Source: Deltaproteobacteria bacterium (lineage in GTDB: Bacteria; Myxococcota; Polyangia; Haliangiales; Haliangiaceae). From it: a stretch of 13,931 bases of DNA. Location: positions 1 to 13,931 of the forward strand of contig JAGSPR010000141.1 in NCBI GenBank assembly GCA_018262455.1, written 5' to 3'. The position numbers and the translations under genes were made by a program. Positions 6,673 through 12,796 of the stretch are shown in pieces (the stretch's first letter is position 1; every line of letters starts with the position of its first letter). Below the pieces are notes generated by a model. It did not search any database. It was not told the origin of the DNA and was given only the letters and a program-made list of their open reading frames with translations.

Positions 6673-8322
6673 ATGCGTTCCCGCCTCGTCCTCGTGTTGC
6701 TCTCCGCCGCCGCGTGCGGCGCCCAGGATGCCGGTTCGGCCGGAGGTCCCAGCTCGGACGCTGGTGCCGGCGTCAGCTTCGGAGGCGCCCAGGACATCGG
6801 CGAGTTCCGCAGCATCCTCGATCGTGGCGAGATCCCGGGCCCGAGCACGCTCGACGCGAACGGGTTCTTCAACGAACACTTCAACGAGCCCCCGGTGGTG
6901 ACCTGCGGCGGCCCGCTCTGCCTGACGCCGGGCCTGTCGGTCGGCAAGGACTTCCTGACCGGCGCGCACCAGGCCGCGCTGCAGATCTCGATCAACACGA
7001 CGATCGATCCCGCGCAGTTCCCGCGGCTCCCGATGAAGCTCGTGGTGGTCGTCGATCACTCGGGCTCGATGGCCGAGGACCAGCGGCTCGAGAAGGTGAA
7101 GTCCGGCCTGCACACCTTGATCGACAACCTCAAGGACGAGGATCGCCTCGCGATCATCTCGTTCGACGACGTCGTCACGTTCGACGCTCCGTTCGGCGCC
7201 ACGCTCGATCGTGTTCAGCTCCACGGCATCGTGGAGAGCCTGTCGCCGCGCGGCGGCACGAACATCTTCGATGGCCTCAAGGCCGGCTTCACGATGCTCG
7301 GCGAGTCGCCCGAGAACGAGAAGCAGAACCGCATCATCTTCCTGTCGGACGGGCTCGCGACGGTCGGCAACACCTCGCAGTCCGCGATCATCGAGATGGC
7401 GACCACCGGCATCACGCATGGCATCGGCCTCACCACCATCGGCGTCGGCAACTCGTTCGACGTCGAGCTGATGCGCGGCCTCGCCGAGCGTGGCGCCGGT
7501 AACTTCTACTACGTCGAGGACGCGACCGCCGCGACCGAGGTGTTCACCGAGGAGCTCGATTACTTCATGTCCCCGCTCGCGCTCGACCTCCGGATCGAGG
7601 CCACGGCCGCGCCGGGCTGGGACTTCGCGGAGGTGGTCGGCAGCACGCTGTGGACCGCGTCGCCGCGCACCGGCTCGATGCAGGTGCCCGCGGTGTTCGT
7701 CGCGAGCCGCACGAGTCAGGGCCCGGGCCCGATGGGCCGGCGCGGCGGTGGCAGCATGATCTTCATCCACCTGAACCCGACCGCTCACGAGGCCGGCAAG
7801 GTCGCCGAGATCACGCTGTCGTATCGCCAGCCCAACTCGACCGAGCGGCTCACGCACACCGTCTCGCTCGACTACGATCGCGACCCGACCGAGACCCTCG
7901 AGCAGCCGTACCTGTCGTATCCCGGCATGGCCGAGCGCTACGCGATGTACAACCTGTTCCTCGGGTTCCGGCTCGCGACCGAGTACGCGACCTCCGATTG
8001 GAGCTGCGCCGCCGCCGCCCTCGCGGCGACCCGCCAGAGCGCCGTGGCCTGGAACCAGACGCACGAGGATCCGGACATCGCGCTCGACCTCGCGCTGCTC
8101 GACCAGTTCCTCGGCAACCTCGGCGAGCGCGGCGGGCACCCCGATCAGGGCCTCGCGACGTGCCCGCGTGCAACCGACCCGTATCCGCCGGCATGCACCG
8201 GCCGCGACTGCGAGCAGGGCAATGATCTTCGTTGCGGCTGTTCGACGGGCCGCGGGGGCACGACCGGCCTCGTGATCGTCGGCGCCGTGCTCGCGGTGAT
8301 GCGTCGCCGGCGCAGGCGCTAG
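6673..8322 (+). CDS. YfbK-like von Willebrand factor A lipoprotein with MYXO-CTERM tail
   Basis: A 549-aa surface protein. Residues 1-15 are a signal with AAAC at 12-15 (putative lipidated C15), followed by a Gly/Ser/Asp linker. About 40-72 resembles the short N-terminal domain found before VWA in YfbK-type proteins (EFRSILDRGEIP...FFNEHFNE). The VWA domain spans about 120-300 and carries a complete metal-ion-dependent adhesion site: D128-x-S130-x-S132, T196 in GGTN and D226 in LSDG, so metal-dependent protein binding is expected. Residues about 300-490 are a C-terminal region resembling that of YfbK relatives. The end is a MYXO-CTERM-type sorting signal: CGCS at 521-524, a hydrophobic helix (about 531-543) and six arginines. 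Such tails are thought to be cut by myxosortases and the protein retained at the outer surface. Having both lipobox and tail is unusual. Divergent from ggt; its biological partner is unknown. Confidence 0.9.
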   Translation: MRSRLVLVLLSAAACGAQDAGSAGGPSSDAGAGVSFGGAQDIGEFRSILDRGEIPGPSTLDANGFFNEHFNEPPVVTCGGPLCLTPGLSVGKDFLTGAHQAALQISINTTIDPAQFPRLPMKLVVVVDHSGSMAEDQRLEKVKSGLHTLIDNLKDEDRLAIISFDDVVTFDAPFGATLDRVQLHGIVESLSPRGGTNIFDGLKAGFTMLGESPENEKQNRIIFLSDGLATVGNTSQSAIIEMATTGITHGIGLTTIGVGNSFDVELMRGLAERGAGNFYYVEDATAATEVFTEELDYFMSPLALDLRIEATAAPGWDFAEVVGSTLWTASPRTGSMQVPAVFVASRTSQGPGPMGRRGGGSMIFIHLNPTAHEAGKVAEITLSYRQPNSTERLTHTVSLDYDRDPTETLEQPYLSYPGMAERYAMYNLFLGFRLATEYATSDWSCAAAALAATRQSAVAWNQTHEDPDIALDLALLDQFLGNLGERGGHPDQGLATCPRATDPYPPACTGRDCEQGNDLRCGCSTGRGGTTGLVIVGAVLAVMRRRRRR

Positions 8323-8325
8323 CAC

Positions 8326-8349
8326 GGGCACGGGCGCGGGCGCGGGCAC
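8326..8349 (+). repeat. Tandem hexamer repeat GGGC(A/G)C, four copies
   Basis: Four contiguous copies read GGGCAC, GGGCGC, GGGCGC, GGGCAC, starting 3 nt after the VWA stop codon, with a partial copy before. They fill the stretch where the -35 region of the candidate pepP promoter would lie. The repeat is short but perfect apart from the A/G site, a form prone to slippage. Confidence 0.85.
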
Positions 8350-8352
8350 CGA

Positions 8353-8361
8353 TGCTATACC
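8353..8361 (+). promoter_or_regulatory. Candidate extended -10 element of pepP (TGC-TATACC)
   Basis: TGC followed by TATACC fits the extended -10 form, which needs little -35 contact. The hexamer ends 6 nt before ATG 8368, so transcription should begin at or next to the ATG. The spacer is all G/C with no purine-rich ribosome binding site. This is the best of the start-proximal elements in the window. Confidence 0.5.
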
Positions 8362-8367
8362 CGCCCC

Positions 8368-9681
8368 ATGTTCGATCCCGGTGTGTTCGCCGCTCGTCGC
8401 GATGCGTTCATGCAGGCGCTGGGGCCCCAGGCGGTGGCGGTCGTGCGGTCTCTGCCCGAGCGGCTGCGTAACGGCGACGCGTTCCATCTGTTTCGCCAGC
8501 AGTCCGATGTCCTGTACCTGACCGGGTTCGGCGAGCCAGACACCACGCTGATCCTGCGGCCGGGCGCCGAGACCGAGCGGGTCGTGATGTTCGTGCGGCC
8601 GCGCGATCCCGAGCTGGAGACCTGGGACGGCCGGCGTGCGGGCCTCGAGGGCGCCAAGGAGCGCTACGGCGCCGACGCCGCCTACCCCGCCGCCGAGCTG
8701 GCGACCCGGCTCTGGGATCTGATCGGGAACTTCGACGAGCTCCACTACGGACTTGGCAACGACGCCGAGATGGATCTGCTCGTCGCCGCGGCGCTCGCCC
8801 GGCTCCGCCGCTCCGAGAAGAAGGGCAAGCGCCCGCCGCGCGCCGTGGTCGACCCATGCGTCGCGCTGCACGAGCTCCGGCTCCACAAGCGGCCCGAGGA
8901 GCTCGCGGCGCTGCGCAAGGCGGCGGCGATCTCGAGCGATGCCCACATCCTCGCGATGGGGGCCGGTCGCCCCGGCACGTTCGAGCACGAGCTCGAGGCG
9001 CTGATCAATTACACGTTCCGTCGCCGCGGCAGCCCGGGCCCCGGCTACACGTCGATCGTCGGCGCCGGCGAGAACGCCACGATCCTCCACTACGTCGAGA
9101 ACCGGTGCGCGATCGCCGATGGTGACCTGGTGCTGGTCGATGCCGGCTGCGAGTACGACCACTACACCGCCGACATCACCCGGACGTGGCCCGCGAACGG
9201 CAAGTTCACGCCGCCACAACGCAAGGTCTACGAGCTCGTGCTCGCGACCCAGAAGGCCGCGATCGAGCTGGTCAAACCGGGGGCGACGATCGACCAGATC
9301 CACGACCACTGCATCCGCTCGCTGACCGAGGGCATGATCGAGCTCGGCCTGCTCGTGGGCACGGTCGACGAGCGCATCGAGGACAAGAGCTTCCGCAAGT
9401 TCTACATGCACGGCACGTCGCACTGGCTCGGCCTCGACGTCCACGACGTCGGCGCGTACACGCGGGATGGCAAGCCGCGCCCCCTCGAGCCCGGCATGGT
9501 CCTCACGATCGAGCCCGGCCTCTACATCTCCGCGGACGCGCCCGACGTCCCGGAGGAGCTGCGCGGCATCGGCGTCCGCATCGAGGACGACGTCGTGGTC
9601 ACCGAGTCCGGCCACGAAGTCCTCACCGCGGCGTGCCCCAAGGAGCTCGAGGCGATCGAAGCGGCCTGCCGTCAAACGTAG
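8368..9681 (+). CDS. pepP: Xaa-Pro aminopeptidase (aminopeptidase P, M24B)
   Basis: A 437-aa cytoplasmic metallopeptidase that removes the N-terminal residue when proline is second. Residues about 1-130 form the aminopeptidase P N-terminal domain and about 178-430 the pita-bread catalytic domain. The five metal ligands are in place: D258 (LVDAG), D269 (TADITR), H352 (HGTSHWLGLDVHD), E382 (TIEPGLY) and E406 (GVRIEDD). The catalytic histidines are H241 (HYVEN), H348 and H359. Length and residue spacing follow E. coli PepP (ligands D260, D271, H354, E383, E406) almost exactly, so activity with two Mn ions is expected. No signal peptide is seen. The start is ATG 8368, supported by the MFDPGVFAARRDAF opening typical of the family and by the element at 8353-8361. 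It is a stand-alone housekeeping gene. Confidence 0.97.
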   Translation: MFDPGVFAARRDAFMQALGPQAVAVVRSLPERLRNGDAFHLFRQQSDVLYLTGFGEPDTTLILRPGAETERVVMFVRPRDPELETWDGRRAGLEGAKERYGADAAYPAAELATRLWDLIGNFDELHYGLGNDAEMDLLVAAALARLRRSEKKGKRPPRAVVDPCVALHELRLHKRPEELAALRKAAAISSDAHILAMGAGRPGTFEHELEALINYTFRRRGSPGPGYTSIVGAGENATILHYVENRCAIADGDLVLVDAGCEYDHYTADITRTWPANGKFTPPQRKVYELVLATQKAAIELVKPGATIDQIHDHCIRSLTEGMIELGLLVGTVDERIEDKSFRKFYMHGTSHWLGLDVHDVGAYTRDGKPRPLEPGMVLTIEPGLYISADAPDVPEELRGIGVRIEDDVVVTESGHEVLTAACPKELEAIEAACRQT

Positions 9682-9724
9682 TTGGCACTACAAACGGTAG
9701 CGGCTTCACCTCCCGCCATGGCTC

Positions 9725-9741
9725 CTCCCCCGGCCAGGGAG
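9725..9741 (+). terminator. Weak hairpin after pepP
   Basis: CTCCC (9725-9729) can pair with GGGAG (9737-9741) around a 7-nt loop, about 45 nt after the pepP stop. The stem is short and no T tract follows, so this is a low-confidence terminator candidate. Confidence 0.2.
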
Positions 9742-9840
9742 AACTGTCCCCGAAGACCCCACCACGAATCCCAGGGGTACCGCGTAAGTGGCTGGACTTA
9801 CATCAATGCGAGATCTGCGCACGCAAGCCCCCGGTTCTCG

Positions 9841-9854
9841 TATAAGTACTTGTA
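9841..9854. promoter_or_regulatory. Palindromic operator candidate overlapping a TATAAG -10
   Basis: The perfect 8-bp palindrome AAGTACTT lies inside a 14-bp near-palindrome, TATAAGTACTTGTA, with one mismatched symmetric pair. TATAAG at 9841-9846 is the best -10 match in the window by base content and would start a transcript near 9853, with a leader of about 70 nt for the gene at 9924. A dimeric repressor bound here would block polymerase. The surrounding 9770-9870 is markedly more AT-rich than neighbouring coding DNA. No -35 match is obvious. Confidence 0.4.
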
Positions 9855-9923
9855 TCTCCTCAAGTTCGGTCAGAACAGGGGGCGCGGACCCGAGTGGCAC
9901 AGTCCGTGATGTAGGTCAGTCCC

Positions 9924-11168
9924 ATGAGACTCAGCCACATCGTGACCGGTGCTCTCCTGCTCGCTCCCACGCTCGCAGTGGCCGAGCCGGTCCACTCGGT
10001 CAAGCCGAGTGGCAGCGCAGCGATGTACGACTTCGTGACGACCAGTCGCGATGAGCTGCAGTTCGCGCGTCAGGTGCTGCCGCCGACCACCGGGCCGACC
10101 ACGACCTCGGCGCTCGCGCAGAGCCGCATCGTCTATCTCAACAAGAACGGCGTCACGCTGTCGCCGGGCAACAACGACTCGCGCACCAACCGGTCCACGA
10201 TCGCGGACCAGCTGACGACGATCGCGCCGTGGAGCGTCAGCGCCACGACCTGGTCCGCCACGGTCGCCTGCATGAAGAACATGTTCGCGTCGTTCGGCGC
10301 CACCGTCGTCGACGTCGACCCGGGCAACGTCCCGCACATCGAGGCGGTGTTCGGCGGCTCGCCGACCCAGCTCGGGATGCCGAACAACGTGGCCGGCGTG
10401 TCGCCGTTCACGACCGACTGCTCGATCATCGAGAACTCGATCGTCTTCACGTTCACCGACGTCATCCCGGCGAATGCGCAGCTCGCGTGCGAGATCATGG
10501 CGCAGGAAGTCGCCCACAGCTACGGCCTCGATCACGAGCTGCTCGCGTCGGATCCGATGACGTACCTGCCGTTCAACAGCAACCGGACGTTCAAGAACCA
10601 GGCGGTCTCGTGCGGCGAGGACGTGACCCGGCCGTGCGGCATCAACGGTTCGACCTGCCGCGCCAACCAGAACTCGGTCGCGCTCCTGACCGAGCGCCTC
10701 GGCCCTGCCGGCGTGGGCGGCGACACGATCAGGCCCGACGTCGGCATCACGTCTCCCTCCAACAACGCGACCGTGCCGCCCGGCTTCTCGATCGAGTTCA
10801 CCGCGACCGACAACATCGCGGTCACGATGGCGACGCTGTTCGTCGATGACCAGCCCGCCGGCACGGTGTCCGCAGCGCCGTTCACGTTCGTCACGTCCGC
10901 CACGCTTCCCGAGGGCCTCCACACCTTCCGCATCGAGGCGACCGACGGCGCCAACGTCAACTCCCAGGAGATCACGGTCACCCTCGCGAAGGGCGCACAG
11001 CCCCCGGGCGGTGGTAGCGGCAGCGGCAGCGGCGGCGGCGGCGGCGGCGGCGGTAACTTTGACGGCGGTGACATCTCCGGCGGCTGCTCGACGGCTGGCA
11101 GCACGGGTGGGTCCTTCCTCGTGTTCGCGCTCATCGGACTGGTCGGCCTCGTGCGCCGCCGCCGCTAG
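9924..11168 (+). CDS. Secreted metzincin-like protein with altered zinc site, Ig-like domain and MYXO-CTERM tail
   Basis: A 414-aa exported protein. Residues 1-20 are a signal peptide (AVA before E21). The next domain (about 35-260) contains AQEVAHSYGLDHE at 193-205 followed by DPMTYL at 210-215. This matches the metzincin signature HExxHxxGxxH plus Met-turn (E195, H198, G201, H204, M212) except that the first zinc histidine is Gln194. Six cysteines (116, 166, 189, 230, 238, 245) could form three disulfides. Residues about 270-355 are a bacterial Ig-like domain (PDVGITSP...VTLAKG). A Gly/Ser linker (361-378), C388 in GGCST, a hydrophobic helix (about 396-410) and four arginines form a MYXO-CTERM tail for surface attachment. 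ATG 9924 has AGG as a weak ribosome site, or TAGGTC 6 nt upstream as a possible -10. Whether it still cleaves protein is open. It is followed by a strong terminator. Confidence 0.88.
   Translation: MRLSHIVTGALLLAPTLAVAEPVHSVKPSGSAAMYDFVTTSRDELQFARQVLPPTTGPTTTSALAQSRIVYLNKNGVTLSPGNNDSRTNRSTIADQLTTIAPWSVSATTWSATVACMKNMFASFGATVVDVDPGNVPHIEAVFGGSPTQLGMPNNVAGVSPFTTDCSIIENSIVFTFTDVIPANAQLACEIMAQEVAHSYGLDHELLASDPMTYLPFNSNRTFKNQAVSCGEDVTRPCGINGSTCRANQNSVALLTERLGPAGVGGDTIRPDVGITSPSNNATVPPGFSIEFTATDNIAVTMATLFVDDQPAGTVSAAPFTFVTSATLPEGLHTFRIEATDGANVNSQEITVTLAKGAQPPGGGSGSGSGGGGGGGGNFDGGDISGGCSTAGSTGGSFLVFALIGLVGLVRRRR
11031..11054 (+). repeat. GGC trinucleotide run in the Gly linker
   Basis: Seven exact GGC codons followed by GGT encode the core of the polyglycine linker of the surface protein at 9924. 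Loss or gain of units would only shorten or lengthen the linker, without changing the reading frame. Confidence 0.85.
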
Positions 11169-11193
11169 AGCGCAACCCCTCTCCAACAGGTGG

Positions 11194-11223
11194 ATCGCCC
11201 CGGCTTGGGGCGATTGGCTTTTT
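11194..11223 (+). terminator. Rho-independent terminator of the metzincin-like gene
   Basis: ATCGCCCC (11194-11201) and GGGGCGAT (11207-11214) form a perfect 8-bp stem with loop GGCTT, followed by TGG and then CTTTTT to 11223. It begins 25 nt after the stop codon at 11168. The YhbY start lies only 15 nt beyond it, so YhbY must have its own promoter inside or just after the terminator. Confidence 0.92.
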
Positions 11224-11227
11224 CGGC

Positions 11228-11233
11228 TACAAC
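11228..11233 (+). promoter_or_regulatory. Candidate -10 element of yhbY (TACAAC)
   Basis: TACAAC ends 5 nt before GTG 11239 and begins 4 nt after the terminator T tract. The space is too small for a leader with a ribosome binding site, so a leaderless GTG-start message is implied if this is the promoter. The last base is C rather than T, which weakens the match. Confidence 0.35.
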
Positions 11234-11238
11234 GCGCC

Positions 11239-11532
11239 GTGCTCACCGGAAAGCAACGCCGCCACCTTCGTGCCCTCGGCCACGAGCTCCGCCCCATCGT
11301 GCAGCTCGGCAAGGGAGGCATCGACGACGGCATCGTCGCAGCGGTCGATCAAGCGCTGGCCGACCACGAGCTCGTCAAGGTGAAGGTCGGCGACGCCCCC
11401 GGGCTCGATCGCCATGAGGCCGCCGAGGCGCTGGCCGGGCGGACGCGCAGCGAGGTCGCGCAGGTGCTCGGCTACACCGTGCTGCTGTATCGCCCCCACC
11501 CCGACGAGCCCGAGATCGAGCTCCCGAAGTGA
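11239..11532 (+). CDS. yhbY: YhbY, ribosome-associated CRM-domain RNA-binding protein
   Basis: A 97-aa protein, the same length as E. coli YhbY, made of a single CRM (CRS1-YhbY) domain that binds rRNA during ribosome subunit assembly. Diagnostic features are LTGKQRRHLRALGHELRP at 2-19, the RNA-binding loop LGKGGI (23-28, GxxG), HELVKVKV (43-50) and VLLYRP (81-86) before a short charged tail ending in ELPK. The start is GTG 11239, which matches the family start exactly; upstream codons in this frame run through the terminator of the preceding gene and cannot be coding. No ribosome binding site is visible. The kinase gene follows 60 bp later. Confidence 0.93.
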   Translation: MLTGKQRRHLRALGHELRPIVQLGKGGIDDGIVAAVDQALADHELVKVKVGDAPGLDRHEAAEALAGRTRSEVAQVLGYTVLLYRPHPDEPEIELPK

Positions 11533-11578
11533 CTCTCCGCGCTGGCGCGCCGACTGGTGCGGCCACACCGGCGGGGGG

Positions 11579-11584
11579 TACGAT
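11579..11584 (+). promoter_or_regulatory. Candidate -10 element of the kinase gene (TACGAT)
   Basis: TACGAT ends 8 nt before ATG 11593, separated by GACCGGGG. The GGGG could be read as a weak ribosome binding site, but it would lie at the very 5' end of the message. No -35 is recognisable in the GC-rich spacer. Confidence 0.35.
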
Positions 11585-11592
11585 GACCGGGG

Positions 11593-12699
11593 ATGGTCTC
11601 TTCCACCACCAGCTCCGGGTCGAGCTTCGGGTCGTACCGGCTGTTCGAACAGCTCGGCGTGGGCGGCATGGCCACCGTCCATCGCGCCGAGCATCAGGAC
11701 CGCCCCGGCGAGTCGCTCGCGCTCAAGCGGCTGCGCCCCGAGCTCGCCGCGATTCCGGAGTTCGTCCAGGCGTTCGTCGACGAGGCGCGCCTCGCGAGCT
11801 ACCTGCACCACCCGAACGTCGCGCAGACCTACGACTTCGGGAAGGTCGACGAGACGTACTTCCTGGCGATGGAGCTGGTCCGCGGGCCGACGCTGTCGCA
11901 GCTCCTGCGTGAGCGCTCTCGGATCCCGCTGCCGGTCTCGCTCTATCTCATCGTCCAGCTGTGCGACGCGCTCGAGTACGCGCACAACCTGTGCGACGCC
12001 GAGGGTAACCCACTCGGGATCATCCACCGCGACGTCACGCCGGCGAACATCATCGTGTCGACCGCCGGGATCGCGAAGCTCATCGACTTCGGCATCGCCA
12101 AGGCTGCGAGCTCGAGCGTCCGGACCAAGACCGGCTTCATCAAGGGCAAGTTCGCCTACGTCGCCCCCGAGTACATCGCGGGCAAGATCGACACCCGCGT
12201 CGATCTGTTCGCGGCCGGCGTGATCGCTCACGAGCTGCTGACCGGCCGCCGGCTGTTCCAGGTCGAGAACGACATGGAGACGCTCAAGCGCGTCCAGCGG
12301 ATGCCGATCGAGCCGCCGTCGAAGTGGAACCCGAAGGTGCCACCGGCACTCGACGAGATCGTCATGACCTCGCTGGCCCGCAACCCCGATGAGCGCTGGC
12401 AACGCGCGAGCGCGATGCGCAACGCCTTCGTGTTCATCGCCCAGCGGCTGCCGACGCAGCAGCAGGTGGCCAGGTGGCTCGCCGATGTCCCGGTGCCCGA
12501 GCCCTCGGCCGCGACGAGCGGGGTCTCGATCGAGATCCAGCTGATCGAGGAGACGATGGTCACGAACGCGCGCCGGCCGGGCTTCGCCGAGCACCTCATC
12601 ACCGCGCGGACCCGGGCGACCCAGCAGCGGCTGTGGGTGATCGTCGTGGTCCTCAGCCTCGTCCTGCTCGGCCTCCTGGCCTACCTGTTCACGCACTGA
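11593..12699 (+). CDS. Tail-anchored Hanks-type Ser/Thr protein kinase
   Basis: A 368-aa kinase that transfers phosphate from ATP to Ser/Thr of target proteins. The kinase domain is at about 15-285: glycine loop LGVGGMATV (21-29), ATP lysine K45 in LALKRL, helix-C glutamate E64, catalytic loop HRDVTPAN (145-152) with D147 and N152, DFG at 165-167, APE at 191-193 and D204 of the F-helix. All catalytic residues are present, so it should be active. HRDVTPAN in place of HRDLKPEN is common in myxobacterial kinases. Residues 286-345 form a juxtamembrane linker with no recognised domain, and 347-366 is a single hydrophobic helix followed by only two residues: a tail anchor with the kinase in the cytoplasm and no external sensor. 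The first 13 residues are Ser/Thr-rich and may be autophosphorylated. Start ATG 11593, 60 bp after yhbY. Confidence 0.95.
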   Translation: MVSSTTSSGSSFGSYRLFEQLGVGGMATVHRAEHQDRPGESLALKRLRPELAAIPEFVQAFVDEARLASYLHHPNVAQTYDFGKVDETYFLAMELVRGPTLSQLLRERSRIPLPVSLYLIVQLCDALEYAHNLCDAEGNPLGIIHRDVTPANIIVSTAGIAKLIDFGIAKAASSSVRTKTGFIKGKFAYVAPEYIAGKIDTRVDLFAAGVIAHELLTGRRLFQVENDMETLKRVQRMPIEPPSKWNPKVPPALDEIVMTSLARNPDERWQRASAMRNAFVFIAQRLPTQQQVARWLADVPVPEPSAATSGVSIEIQLIEETMVTNARRPGFAEHLITARTRATQQRLWVIVVVLSLVLLGLLAYLFTH

Positions 12700-12703
12700 C
12701 GAG

Positions 12704-12736
12704 GCACGCGTGTGACCGACGATTGACAGCGCGTGC
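12704..12736 (+). terminator. Inverted repeat after the kinase gene
   Basis: GCACGCG (12704-12710) and CGCGTGC (12730-12736) are perfect inverted repeats separated by 19 nt, starting 5 nt after the kinase stop. No T tract follows, and the loop is long for an intrinsic terminator. The rest of 12737-12796 shows nothing I can name. Confidence 0.25.
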
Positions 12737-12796
12737 GCTAACCATGCGCCATCGCTGGGACGACGCGCGGCACGGTTGCTGCTGAACGACCGGACC

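Noticed and set aside
5730..7502. Plus-strand open frame of about 590 codons spanning ggt and the VWA gene
   Set aside because: It crosses the divergent promoter region and runs antisense to ggt and out of frame in VWA; no recognisable protein.
5911..9675. Very long minus-strand open frame (over 1200 codons) opposite VWA, pepP and part of ggt
   Set aside because: It lies antisense or out of frame to three genes with complete catalytic motifs; its translation is Arg/Ala/Glu-rich without any domain, the usual mirror image of high-GC codon bias.
9805..9822. GCG-AGATCT-GCGC near-palindrome upstream of the metzincin-like gene
   Set aside because: The arms are offset by one base and short; the AAGTACTT palindrome next to it overlaps a -10 and is the better candidate.
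9682..9923. Possible small gene in the spacer after pepP
   Set aside because: The short open frames there have mixed third-position bases, no ribosome binding site and no sensible product; the region reads better as regulatory DNA.
11011..11054. GGC repeat as a phase-variation switch
   Set aside because: Units are three bases, so slippage only changes the number of glycines; it cannot turn the gene off.
10846..11238. An ATG-started 5' extension of the yhbY frame
   Set aside because: The extension overlaps the metzincin-like gene in another frame and passes through the intrinsic terminator; YhbY proteins start exactly at GTG 11239.
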